From Halodesulfovibrio spirochaetisodalis (GTDB taxonomy: Bacteria; Desulfobacterota; Desulfovibrionia; Desulfovibrionales; Desulfovibrionaceae), in NCBI RefSeq assembly GCF_001672295.1, contig NZ_JXMS01000007.1, positions 62,001 to 126,000 of the forward strand: DNA of 64,000 nt. Reading direction: 5' to 3'. Made by a program: the position numbers and the translations under genes. Below are positions 38,261 through 46,322 of this stretch, piece after piece; positions within the stretch are counted from its first letter, which is position 1, and every line of letters begins with the position of its first letter. The notes beneath the pieces are model-generated. The model did not search any database. It was not told the DNA's origin and was given only the letters and a program-made list of their open reading frames with translations.

Positions 38261-39039
38261 ACTTTAGACTCAAGAAAGTTGCCGTTGTCGGTGCTACCGG
38301 AAAAATGGGTGCCATGTTCTGCACCCGCTTTGCCAATGCAGGTCTTGAGGTTGCAAAAATAGATCAACCGTTGACAGACGACGTTTTACAGGCAAACATA
38401 GCAGAAGCACAAATTGTGCTGGTATGTGTTCCGGCAGCCGTATTTAACGATGTAGTTAAACGCGTAACCGCACACATGAAACCGCCTCAGATTCTGGCGG
38501 ATATTACTTCAGTAAAGGTTCAACCCATGATGCAGATGCAGAAAGCTTACACAGGTCCCGTAGTAGGGACACATCCACTTTTCGGCCCTGAGCCGAAAGT
38601 TGATGACGTACGCGTTGCAATCACCCCTTCCGAAGGGTGTGATGCCGAGTCTGCACGCATGGTTGAAGACCTCTTCACCAGCATCGGCTGTGAACCCTTC
38701 TGCTCTTCTGCAGAGGAACACGATAAAGCCGCTGCGCTCATCCAAGGTCTGAACTTTGTTACATCCGTTTCCTACCTTGCCCTTCTGGCAGATAAAGAAA
38801 ACGTGATACCGTACCTTACTCCGTCTTTTGAACGCCGCCTGAAAGCTGCTGAAAAAATGATCACCAAAGATGCTGAACTCTTTGAAGGCTTGTTCGAAGC
38901 CAACCCAAGCTCTCAGGACGCTGTGCGCTCCTATCGTTCTATCCTTAACATTGCTGCTGGTGGCGACATCAACGTTATCGTTGAGCGTGCTCTTTGGTGG
39001 TGGCGATTTACGGATTCTACGGGAGAAGTGCATCAATAG
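38248..39039 (+). CDS. tyrA: Prephenate dehydrogenase; its 3' end doubles as trp attenuator leader
   Basis: 263 residues. Oxidative decarboxylation of prephenate to 4-hydroxyphenylpyruvate for tyrosine. Rossmann motif VAVVGATGKMGAMF, the family block GTHPLFGPEP, and the helical C-terminal dimerisation domain (INFVTSVSYLALLAD-like, ending SYRSILNIAAGG). The start at ATG 38248, overlapping aroA, has AAGG in front; the in-frame ATGs at 38194 and 38230 lie deeper in aroA. The last residues contain ALWWWRF, three consecutive Trp codons at 38995-39003, followed by a segment (39022-39031) exactly complementary to the terminator before trpE. See the attenuator entry. Confidence 0.93.
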   Translation: MQEIDFRLKKVAVVGATGKMGAMFCTRFANAGLEVAKIDQPLTDDVLQANIAEAQIVLVCVPAAVFNDVVKRVTAHMKPPQILADITSVKVQPMMQMQKAYTGPVVGTHPLFGPEPKVDDVRVAITPSEGCDAESARMVEDLFTSIGCEPFCSSAEEHDKAAALIQGLNFVTSVSYLALLADKENVIPYLTPSFERRLKAAEKMITKDAELFEGLFEANPSSQDAVRSYRSILNIAAGGDINVIVERALWWWRFTDSTGEVHQ

Positions 39040-39108
39040 ACTACTATTGTACCCCTTATACTAAGCTGAGTACTAAGCCGCACTTCTCCAAGAAGTGCGG
39101 CTTTTTTT
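38995..39108 (+). promoter_or_regulatory. Candidate trp attenuator embedded in the tyrA 3' end
   Basis: Three Trp codons TGGTGGTGG (38995-39003) lie 12 codons before the tyrA stop (39037-39039). GGAGAAGTGC (39022-39031), still inside tyrA, is perfectly complementary over 10 bases to GCACTTCTCC (39080-39089), which includes most of the 5' arm of the terminator. The terminator itself is 39076-39087 paired with 39091-39102, followed by seven Ts. A ribosome stalled at the Trp codons would leave 39022-39031 free to form the antiterminator; one finishing tyrA would mask it and allow termination. The layout copies a leader-peptide attenuator, with a real enzyme gene as the leader. Confidence 0.7.
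39076..39108 (+). terminator. Intrinsic terminator between tyrA and trpE
   Basis: AGCCGCACTTCT (39076-39087), loop CCA, AGAAGTGCGGCT (39091-39102), then T102-T108. Perfect 12-bp stem with T run, inside what is otherwise one operon. Confidence 0.92.
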
Positions 39109-39143
39109 ATGACCCCGAACCATTAAACGAGAGATCAAATGCC

Positions 39144-40559
39144 ATGAACATCAAGTTACAACAGACAGGCCAGTGGTTGGCAGCAGACATTCAGACCCCC
39201 ATAAGCCTCTTTTTAGGACTCGTTGGAACCAGTCAGGGGTTTCTCCTCGAAAGCGCAGAGGTTGACGGAAGACGCGGCAGATACAGCGTTATCGGCTTCA
39301 ACCTGCTCCTGCGTCTTGGCTGTAAAAACGGTAAGCTCGAAGTAGCTTCCCGTGACAGCAGACTCAACCCGCTTAAAGAATACGAGGGAATGGATTTTAT
39401 TGAAGGTGCACGAAAGGTAATGGAGGCCATTCACATTGAACCGCAAGGGGATATGAAAGAACTCCCTGCCATTGCCCGCGGTCTCTTCGGCTACTTCGGT
39501 TACACCACCATCGGCATGTTCGAAAAGAAATTGGAAGAGGTACTGCCGCCGGAAAACAGCGACGCATGTCTCATGCTTCCCGGCACCATCGTTCTTTTCG
39601 ACCATCTCTACAACAAACTCTGCATGCTCAACCTTGCTGACAACCTGCCTATCAAAATGGACAGAACAGCTGTTGAACGCAAGCCGGAAGCGCCGACAAT
39701 CGGGGAAATCACCACAATACCGGATAAGACTTCCTACATCCGCAACGTGCAGAAGGTAAAAGAACAGCTCAGGCAAGGTGAAGCCATTCAGGTAGTGCTC
39801 TCTACCCGTTTTCAAGCTTCTTTCGAAGGTGACCCGTTTATTCTCTACCGCAGACTGCGACAGATTAACCCGTCACCATACATGTTTTTCATGCGACTTT
39901 CGCACATCACGCTTATCGGCTCCTCACCGGAAACAATGGTGCGCTGTCAGGACAATATTGTAGAAGTCTGCCCTATTGCGGGAACCCGTAAGCGCGGCAA
40001 GACAGATACCGAAGACGCCCAGCTTGCTGAGGATCTGCTCGCTGATCCAAAAGAGCGTGCCGAGCATGTCATGCTCGTCGACCTTGGAAGAAACGATGTG
40101 GGGCGCCTTGCCAAGGCCGGCACCGTCTCCGTTGATAAATTTATGCAGGTAGAACGCTTCAGCCACGTCATGCACATGACATCATACGTGAAGGCTGAAC
40201 TTGAAAAAGGATACGACGCACTGGATGTGCTCGGCGCAACCTTCCCCGCAGGAACCGTAAGCGGTGCACCGAAGATCCGTGCAATCGAAATTATTGAAGA
40301 AACAGAAGCAATCTCCAGAGGCGCCTACGCAGGAACCATTGGCTGGCTGGGACTGGATAAGGACTCCGTGAACCTTGATACCGGCATCCTTATCAGAACC
40401 ATGTGGGTCAAAGACAATACTGTCCAATGGCAGTGCGGCGCTGGCATAGTGCATGACTCCGTTCCGGAAAAAGAATGGGAAGAATGCCACAATAAAGCCC
40501 GCGTGCTCAAAGTGACCCTGAATTCAACAGGGCAAGCGGACGTATTCTCAGGGCGGTAA
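39144..40559 (+). CDS. trpE: Anthranilate synthase component I
   Basis: 471 residues. Makes anthranilate from chorismate using ammonia supplied by TrpG. The N-terminal LLES motif (residues 34-37) is the classical tryptophan feedback site. Chorismate-binding domain: SPYMFFMRL, AGTRKRGKT, the VMLVDLGRND block and FPAGTVSGAPKIRA. A longer open frame starts at 38994 inside tyrA; ATG 39144 gives the expected N-terminus, with GAGAG some 12 bases upstream. First gene of the trp block, 104 bases after tyrA and just beyond the terminator/attenuator. Confidence 0.95.
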   Translation: MNIKLQQTGQWLAADIQTPISLFLGLVGTSQGFLLESAEVDGRRGRYSVIGFNLLLRLGCKNGKLEVASRDSRLNPLKEYEGMDFIEGARKVMEAIHIEPQGDMKELPAIARGLFGYFGYTTIGMFEKKLEEVLPPENSDACLMLPGTIVLFDHLYNKLCMLNLADNLPIKMDRTAVERKPEAPTIGEITTIPDKTSYIRNVQKVKEQLRQGEAIQVVLSTRFQASFEGDPFILYRRLRQINPSPYMFFMRLSHITLIGSSPETMVRCQDNIVEVCPIAGTRKRGKTDTEDAQLAEDLLADPKERAEHVMLVDLGRNDVGRLAKAGTVSVDKFMQVERFSHVMHMTSYVKAELEKGYDALDVLGATFPAGTVSGAPKIRAIEIIEETEAISRGAYAGTIGWLGLDKDSVNLDTGILIRTMWVKDNTVQWQCGAGIVHDSVPEKEWEECHNKARVLKVTLNSTGQADVFSGR

Positions 40560-40566
40560 TTTTTTT

Positions 40567-40634
40567 GCCTCCGGCGGCTGGGGGAAACCCTTTTGGAAAA
40601 GGGTTCTCCCCCAGACCCCCTTCCTAAAACTTTT
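40567..40634 (+). repeat. Palindromic intergenic repeat, copy A (between trpE and trpG)
   Basis: Starts GCCTCCGGCGGC (40567-40578), then a long hairpin CTGGGGG-AAA-CCCTTTT (40578-40594) with AAAAGGG-TTCT-CCCCCAG (40597-40614), then GACCCCCTTCC and AAAACTTTT. The same plan occurs at 41459-41537 (reverse) and 53783-53873. Confidence 0.7.
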
Positions 40635-40708
40635 ATTTGCGAGAACGTTTCTTCATCAACAAGGCGGTGAATGCCTCATAGGAAAAACGGGCTGGCAATG
40701 GAGATCAT

Positions 40709-41302
40709 ATGTTTCTTCTTATCGATAACTACGATTCCTTTACCTTTAATCTGGTGCAGGCATTTCAAAAGACCGGACGTTATCCGCATGTTGTCCGTAA
40801 CGACAATCCGGAACTGCTGGAGCTTGCACAAAGCGGAACACTGGAAATGGTGTGCATTTCTCCGGGACCGGGCAAGCCTGAAAATGCAGGATTGTGTTTA
40901 GAGTTTCTCAACCTGCTCCCTAAAGAAGTTCCTGTGCTGGGAGTCTGCTTAGGGCATCAGGTTCTCGCCCATTTTGCCGGTGCCACCGTAGATATTGCTC
41001 CACGTATCATGCACGGCAAACACTCAGACATCGTTCATAACGGCAAAGGACTTTTTGAGGGACTCAAATCCCCTATGCAAGTGGCACGCTACCACTCGCT
41101 TATTATCACACACAGTGATGACACAGTACTTGTTCCAACGTCCTCCACACAGACACCGAACGGAGAAGAGGAGATTATGAGCATTGCATATGCCGACCGC
41201 CCTTGGGTTGGTGTCCAGTTTCATCCCGAATCAATTTTGACACCACAGGGTGAGGCCATGCTGAAAAACTTTCCGGACAAAGTGACAGCAGGCAGCTCAT
41301 AA
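40709..41302 (+). CDS. trpG: Anthranilate synthase glutaminase component II
   Basis: 197 residues, class I glutamine amidotransferase supplying ammonia to TrpE. Oxyanion motif SPGPGKPENAG, nucleophile Cys in VLGVCLGHQVLAHFAG, and the catalytic His/Glu in VGVQFHPESILTPQG. GGAGAT precedes the ATG. It is a stand-alone subunit, not fused to TrpD as in enterics. Flanked on both sides by palindromic repeats. Confidence 0.95.
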   Translation: MFLLIDNYDSFTFNLVQAFQKTGRYPHVVRNDNPELLELAQSGTLEMVCISPGPGKPENAGLCLEFLNLLPKEVPVLGVCLGHQVLAHFAGATVDIAPRIMHGKHSDIVHNGKGLFEGLKSPMQVARYHSLIITHSDDTVLVPTSSTQTPNGEEEIMSIAYADRPWVGVQFHPESILTPQGEAMLKNFPDKVTAGSS

Positions 41303-41458
41303 CTTCTTTACCTAAAAGGCCTGTAGCGCAGTTGCTGAGGGGTTCTTCCAACACAAGAATCCCTCCCAACAGAAAAACATAACTCACAAAAACACAGGGC
41401 ACTCAAGTCAGTATTAGTAAGCCGCAGGGTTCATAACGAACGGGCTTACCTCGCCTAA

Positions 41459-41537
41459 TAAAAGTTTTTGGAGATTTTTAAGAACCTTTTTCTCAAAAAA
41501 GGTTCTTAAAGCCCCGCTGGCAAGCGCCGCCGGAGGC
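41459..41537 (-). repeat. Palindromic intergenic repeat, copy C (between trpG and trpD)
   Basis: Reverse orientation of the element at 40567: ends with GCCGCCGGAGGC (41526-41537), begins with AAAAAGTTTTTGG-like sequence, and contains a 14-bp stem TTTAAGAACCTTTT/AAAAGGTTCTTAAA (about 41477-41510). It fills most of the 271-base gap between trpG and trpD. Confidence 0.65.
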
Positions 41538-41573
41538 TAACAAACAGACTCAGGCCAACGGAGAGACAACACC

Positions 41574-42587
41574 ATGACAAAAAGGAACAATTCAATGAAT
41601 ACAGTACATATTTTAGACCAGCTTGCGGATGGCAAACATCTGAGTGGAGACATGGCGCACTGCGTCTTTACTCAGCTTATGGACGGGAAAATGACCTCAG
41701 GACAGGCAGGCTCTTTATTGATGGGGCTTCGCCAGAAGGGTGAAACAGCTGAAGAGATTCATGCTGCTGTTCAGGTTTGCCTTGAGCGCGCGACACCTGT
41801 TGAGCCTATCAAAGGCGCTACTATTGATCTGGTGGGAACTGGCGGCGATGGAAAAAACTCCTTTAACTGCTCCACTGCTACTGCACTAACGCTGGCAGGT
41901 ATGGGATACACTGTAACGAAGCATGGAAACCGCGCGGTTTCTTCCTCATGCGGCAGTGCTGATGCGGTTGAGGGATTAGGGCTGCCCCTGCGTATTGCAC
42001 CCAAAGATGTTCCGGCAGAGCTGGCCAAGCGTAACTTCGCCTTTTTGTTTGCACCGGACTATCACCCTGCTTTTAAGCATGTGATGCCGGTACGCAAAGA
42101 GCTTGGTTACCGTACCCTGTTTAATTTGCTTGGCCCGCTGCTGAACCCTGCACGTCCGACACATATGCTGCTTGGTGTTGCCAAGACAGAGTATATGGAA
42201 ATTATGGCAGAAGTACTCGCACAGGCAGGCGTTGAGCATGCTGCTGTGGTTTACGGTGCTGGTGGATATGATGAGCTGACCACCAATGGCATTGCAAAAG
42301 TTATTTATGTTGAGAACGGATCAATACGCCATGCGGAGCTTGATCCATCCGAGTTCGGCTTTGAGCCGTGTGCCGAAGAAGAACTGGCAGTACACGGTAA
42401 AGAGGAAGGACTGGCTGTTCTACGAGAACTGCTTGAAGGGAAAGGCCCTAAGGCAATGCTGGATATGCTGGCATTAAATACGGGCATGGCATTACACCTT
42501 ATAACTAATGAACCACTTAAAACCTGTATGGAACGAGCAAGGGAAGCCGTTGCTGCAGGAGTCGGAAGGAAAGTCCTCCATGCTTAA
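41574..42587 (+). CDS. trpD: Anthranilate phosphoribosyltransferase
   Basis: 337 residues. Transfers phosphoribosyl from PRPP to anthranilate. Motifs: DLVGTGGDGKNSFNCSTA (PRPP/metal loop), KHGNRAVSSSCGSADAVEGLG, FAPDYHPAFKHVMPVRKELGY-type region, and FNLLGPLLNPA. Two possible starts, ATG 41574 (GGAGAG eight bases upstream) and ATG 41595 (AAGGAA upstream); I keep the first. The stop overlaps the trpC start by eight bases. Confidence 0.95.
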   Translation: MTKRNNSMNTVHILDQLADGKHLSGDMAHCVFTQLMDGKMTSGQAGSLLMGLRQKGETAEEIHAAVQVCLERATPVEPIKGATIDLVGTGGDGKNSFNCSTATALTLAGMGYTVTKHGNRAVSSSCGSADAVEGLGLPLRIAPKDVPAELAKRNFAFLFAPDYHPAFKHVMPVRKELGYRTLFNLLGPLLNPARPTHMLLGVAKTEYMEIMAEVLAQAGVEHAAVVYGAGGYDELTTNGIAKVIYVENGSIRHAELDPSEFGFEPCAEEELAVHGKEEGLAVLRELLEGKGPKAMLDMLALNTGMALHLITNEPLKTCMERAREAVAAGVGRKVLHA

Positions 42588-43341
42588 TAAGTTTCTCGCG
42601 GCAAAACATGCTGAAATTGCAAGACTTGTAAAACTCCAGAAAGAAGATGCGTTACCTGCTCCATACAAAGGGGAACGACTTCCTTTTGCTGCAGCATTAC
42701 GTGCAAACAGACTGGCTTGCATTGCGGAATACAAACGTGCTTCTCCATCACGCGGTGATATCGCGCCACACCTTTCTCCTGAAGATGTGGCAGAACAATA
42801 TGCAAAAGCGGGAGCAACAGCGCTTTCCGTGCTTACTGAAGAAAAATACTTTAAAGGTAAGCTTGAATATATTGAGCGTATGAAATTTGTGGGACTTCCG
42901 ATGCTGCGCAAAGATTTTATCGTACATCCTTTGCAAGTAATTGAAACGGCTTCGACTCCTGCATCTGCTCAACTGCTCATTGCACGCATGTTTAATTCAG
43001 CAACAGAACTTGCTGAATTAATTGAACTTGGAAATTCATTTGGACTTGAAAGCGTTGTAGAGATCTTTGACCATTCGGATCTTGTGCTAGCCAGGCTTGC
43101 AAACGCTACAATAATTCAGGTAAACAATAGGAACCTGGATACACTGGAAACTGACCTTGCAATATGCGAGCGTATGATTCCTCACCGCAGAACTGCCGAA
43201 GTATGGATAGCGGCCAGCGGTATTTCGTCGTCCACGCAACGACGCCACGTTGAAGCGGCGGGATACGATGCGATGCTGGTCGGCACAGCTCTTATGCAGG
43301 GTGGAGACCCGCAAAAGGCGCTTAACCGGCTACTCGAATAA
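42580..43341 (+). CDS. trpC: Indole-3-glycerol phosphate synthase
   Basis: 253 residues, TIM barrel, converts CdRP to indole-3-glycerol phosphate. Motifs: IAEYKRASPSRGDI, LSVLTEEKYFKG, LRKDFIVHPLQVIE, VNNRNLDTLETDL and AASGISSS. The frame is open from 42508, inside trpD, but ATG 42580 overlaps the trpD stop (ATGCTTAA) and gives the expected N-terminus with GGAAAG nearby. Separate from TrpF, unlike enterics. Confidence 0.94.
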   Translation: MLNKFLAAKHAEIARLVKLQKEDALPAPYKGERLPFAAALRANRLACIAEYKRASPSRGDIAPHLSPEDVAEQYAKAGATALSVLTEEKYFKGKLEYIERMKFVGLPMLRKDFIVHPLQVIETASTPASAQLLIARMFNSATELAELIELGNSFGLESVVEIFDHSDLVLARLANATIIQVNNRNLDTLETDLAICERMIPHRRTAEVWIAASGISSSTQRRHVEAAGYDAMLVGTALMQGGDPQKALNRLLE

Positions 43342-43358
43342 CCTCAAGGAGAGCATTA

Positions 43359-43994
43359 ATGGCGCACAAAGAATCCTTTGTGAAAGTATGTGGCATCACC
43401 TCACAGCAGGATGCTGATTTATGCATCGAACTGGGTGCAGATTTGCTCGGATTTATATTCGACGAAAACAGCCCCAGAGCTATGACAGTGGAACAAGTTA
43501 AAGCCATTGAGACAGAAAACGTCATGCGTGTAGGTGTTTTTACCCACCATACCGCAGACGAAGTGCGCCTGATAATGCAGCGTGCTAAACTGCACCTTGC
43601 TCAACTTCACGGGGATCAGGACACAGCGTTTGCTGCCAGAGTCGGCAAACAAAAAGTCATGAAAGTGTTCTGGCCTGCCCGTTACGACACACGGGAAGAA
43701 CTTGAGGCAGAAATGAAAAAGTTTACGGACTGCTCCCGCTTTTTCCTGATGGATGCCGGCACATCCGGCGGCGGACACGGAAAAACGCAGGACTGGAGCT
43801 TCCTTAACGGATTGCGCGGCCACAAATCATGGTTTGTAGCCGGTGGAATAGGCCCTGATAACGTAAAAGAAGTGCTTCAAGGGTGCGCCCCCTGCGGCAT
43901 TGATCTTAATTCAGGCGTAGAATCCGCACCGGGCAAAAAAGATCCGGTGAAACTGCGAATCGTTATGGAGGCACTGACCGCCCCCATTTTATAA
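43359..43994 (+). CDS. trpF: Phosphoribosylanthranilate isomerase
   Basis: 211 residues, TIM barrel, Amadori rearrangement of PRA to CdRP. Motifs: VKVCGITSQQDADLC (catalytic Cys), LGADLLGFIF, AQLHGDQD, the catalytic Asp region LMDAGTSGGGHGKTQDWS and AGGIGPDNVKE. AAGGAGAG precedes the ATG. After it, a small hairpin GCAGCCTT/AAGGCTGC (44001-44022) precedes trpB. Confidence 0.94.
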   Translation: MAHKESFVKVCGITSQQDADLCIELGADLLGFIFDENSPRAMTVEQVKAIETENVMRVGVFTHHTADEVRLIMQRAKLHLAQLHGDQDTAFAARVGKQKVMKVFWPARYDTREELEAEMKKFTDCSRFFLMDAGTSGGGHGKTQDWSFLNGLRGHKSWFVAGGIGPDNVKEVLQGCAPCGIDLNSGVESAPGKKDPVKLRIVMEALTAPIL

Positions 43995-44039
43995 GTCACG
44001 GCAGCCTTTGGCGTAAGGCTGCTGAAAGAGAGAATAACC

Positions 44040-45215
44040 ATGTCCAAAGGATACTTCGGCGAGTTCGGTGGCCAATTTGTAGCGGAACTTCTTATTCCGC
44101 CCCTTAAAGAACTGGAAGACGCTTTAGAAAACATTGTTCCTTCTGAAGCGTTCCAGAAAGAATTTTCAGATTACCTCAAAAACTATGTAGGACGCGAAAG
44201 CCCACTGACGCATTGTCCTACACTTTCTACTGACCTTGGTTTTAATCTCTACCTCAAACGTGAAGATTTGAACCACACAGGCTCACACAAAATTAACAAC
44301 GTGCTCGGACAGGCTCTGCTTGCAAAGCACATGGGCAAAAAAGCATTGCTTACAGAAACAGGCGCCGGAATGAACGGGGTTGCTACAGCAACTGCTGCCC
44401 GTGCGCTTGATATGGACTGCATTGTCTTTATGGGTGCTGTGGATGTTGAAAGGCAATCCCATAACGTGCGCCGCATGAAACTGCTTGGTGCTACTGTTGT
44501 GCCAGTTGAAGCAGGCTCCAAGACCCTTAAGGATGCCATTAACGAAGCACTTCGTTTCTGGATCAAAAAACAGGCAACACACCACTACTGTTTCGGTACT
44601 GCTGCCGGCCCGCATCCATTCCCGACACTGGTTCGTGAATTCCAGTCTGTGGTAGGCAAAGAAGCCCGTAAGCAAATTATTGAACGCACAGGCGCACTGC
44701 CTCATTCCGTTATTGCCTGCGTAGGCGGCGGTTCCAATGCCATCGGTATTTTCTCAGGCTTTGTGGATGACTGCTCTGTAAACCTGATCGGCGTAGAAGC
44801 TGCAGGCACAGGCGAAGAAGGCTGCACCAACTCTGCACCGCTTTGCCTTGGCACTGCCGGTATCCTGCATGGACAAAAGACCATGCTTCTACAGGATGCA
44901 GACGGACAGATCATGCCGTCTCATTCCATTGCTGGTGGTCTTGATTACCCGGGTGTCGGGCCTGAGCATGCACACCTGCACCATTGCGGCAGGGCTGAAT
45001 ATGTGAAGGTGAACGATATGCAAACACTGCATGCGTTCAAAGCGCTTACCCGTGCTGAAGGTATTATGCCTGCTCTGGAAAGCTCCCATGCTGTTGCGTA
45101 TGTTCTTGAAAATAAGGACAAGTTCCCGAAAGGCTGCAATGTGATTGTAAACCTTTCCGGTCGCGGCGACAAAGACATGGACATTGTTGAACAATACACC
45201 GAGCTGTTTGATTAG
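44040..45215 (+). CDS. trpB: Tryptophan synthase beta chain
   Basis: 391 residues, PLP enzyme joining indole and serine. N-terminal SKGYFGEFGGQFVAELL, PLP Lys in HTGSHKINNVLGQA, TETGAGMNGVATATAA, the phosphate-binding GGGSNAIGIF and C-terminal NLSGRGDKDM. Standard TrpB1 type, paired with trpA nine bases downstream. Confidence 0.96.
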   Translation: MSKGYFGEFGGQFVAELLIPPLKELEDALENIVPSEAFQKEFSDYLKNYVGRESPLTHCPTLSTDLGFNLYLKREDLNHTGSHKINNVLGQALLAKHMGKKALLTETGAGMNGVATATAARALDMDCIVFMGAVDVERQSHNVRRMKLLGATVVPVEAGSKTLKDAINEALRFWIKKQATHHYCFGTAAGPHPFPTLVREFQSVVGKEARKQIIERTGALPHSVIACVGGGSNAIGIFSGFVDDCSVNLIGVEAAGTGEEGCTNSAPLCLGTAGILHGQKTMLLQDADGQIMPSHSIAGGLDYPGVGPEHAHLHHCGRAEYVKVNDMQTLHAFKALTRAEGIMPALESSHAVAYVLENKDKFPKGCNVIVNLSGRGDKDMDIVEQYTELFD

Positions 45216-45224
45216 GGGGCAGTC

Positions 45225-45986
45225 ATGACATCACTTACAACACGTATTAACACAGCTGTGCAGGCAGGCCGCAAAGCAATTATCCCGTTTCTTACAGCCG
45301 GATTTCCCACAAAAAATGACTTTTTCACGCATTTGGAAGAACTTGATTCCAATGGTGCGGATATCATCGAAATCGGTGTCCCGTTTTCAGACCCTGCAGC
45401 TGACGGGCCCGTGGTTGAAGCTGCTTCTCTCAAAGCCTTGGAGCAGGGTGTAACCCTGCAATGGATTGTTGAAGAACTGACGAAACGCAAAGGGCAGTAT
45501 CAGGCAGAACTGGTTCTCATGGGATACATTAACCCATTTTACCAGTACGGATTTGAAAAATTTGCAAAAGATGCTGCTGACGCCGGAGTCAGCGGATTGA
45601 TTGTTCCTGACCTGCCTCTGGATGAGTCTGGCGAGTTCAAAAAAATTCTGAAGCAGCATGGAATTGCGCTTATCTCTCTCATTGGTTTGAACACTCCTAA
45701 AAAACGTATGCAGGAATACGCCGACAATGCAGAGGGCTATGTATACGTTGTCTCCTATATGGGAACAACCGGCGCAGCCGTTGCCTTTCCCCCTGAGCTG
45801 AAAAAAACGCTTACGGAAGCACGTGAAGTGTTTAATATCCCGCTGGCTCTTGGCTTCGGCATCAAAGAACCAAAGCAGCTCGAGCCGTTTGGAGATGCCA
45901 TTGACGCGGTTGTCTTTGGCAGCGCACTCATCACGGACATTGAAGAAAAAGGAACAGCAGTACCATTTATGGAGCGCTGGAAATAA
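45225..45986 (+). CDS. trpA: Tryptophan synthase alpha chain
   Basis: 253 residues, cleaves indole-3-glycerol phosphate to indole. Catalytic Glu in DIIEIGVPFSDPAADGP, catalytic Asp in LIVPDLPLDESGEF, and YVYVVSYMGTTGA; the GFGIKEPKQ loop is present. The ribosome site AGGGGGC lies just before ATG. Last gene of the operon, followed by a strong terminator. Confidence 0.96.
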   Translation: MTSLTTRINTAVQAGRKAIIPFLTAGFPTKNDFFTHLEELDSNGADIIEIGVPFSDPAADGPVVEAASLKALEQGVTLQWIVEELTKRKGQYQAELVLMGYINPFYQYGFEKFAKDAADAGVSGLIVPDLPLDESGEFKKILKQHGIALISLIGLNTPKKRMQEYADNAEGYVYVVSYMGTTGAAVAFPPELKKTLTEAREVFNIPLALGFGIKEPKQLEPFGDAIDAVVFGSALITDIEEKGTAVPFMERWK

Positions 45987-46011
45987 CCTTTTCTTAACAA
46001 AGCATTACCGT

Positions 46012-46046
46012 AAAACTCCTTTAGGAAACTAAGGGAGTTTTTTTAT
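46012..46046 (+). terminator. Terminator of the aromatic/trp operon
   Basis: AAAACTCCTTTAG (46012-46024) pairs with CTAAGGGAGTTTT (46029-46041) through one G-U, GAAA tetraloop, then TTTTTTT. Confidence 0.9.
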
Positions 46047-46086
46047 TTACACTGCAAGAATAAATATGGACTGCTATTTTTCCTTA

Positions 46087-46113
46087 TAATGAATTCAACT
46101 CTTGTGCCGATAG
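46087..46113 (+). promoter_or_regulatory. FliA-like promoter of chemoreceptor 3
   Basis: TAAT (46087-46090), exactly 15 bases, then GCCGATAG (46106-46113): the best overall spacing match of the three sigma-28-like sites in the window. The gene starts some 210 bases further on, so the untranslated leader would be long. Confidence 0.55.
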
Positions 46114-46322
46114 ATACAAGTAAGAGAACCCATAATACGGAGGAGGACACTGCTTTCATCACATAGCATAATTTACCTACCAGTCTTTCACTCCATCCTA
46201 CTCAATACAAAGATAGTACTTACCAACAAGCAGAACATGCATTCATGTTCTGTTGTTTACGATCTATTCTTATTGTTTTCACTGCTCACACGACGCTGCA
46301 TCCTAACAGGGGGGGATCACGT

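Noticed and set aside
39040..39143. Separate short Trp leader peptide between tyrA and trpE
   Set aside because: No short ORF with Trp codons is present in the gap; the Trp codons are in tyrA itself.
41415..41450. Terminator after trpG
   Set aside because: The possible stem is short and imperfect (TAAGCC/GGGCTTA) and has no T run.
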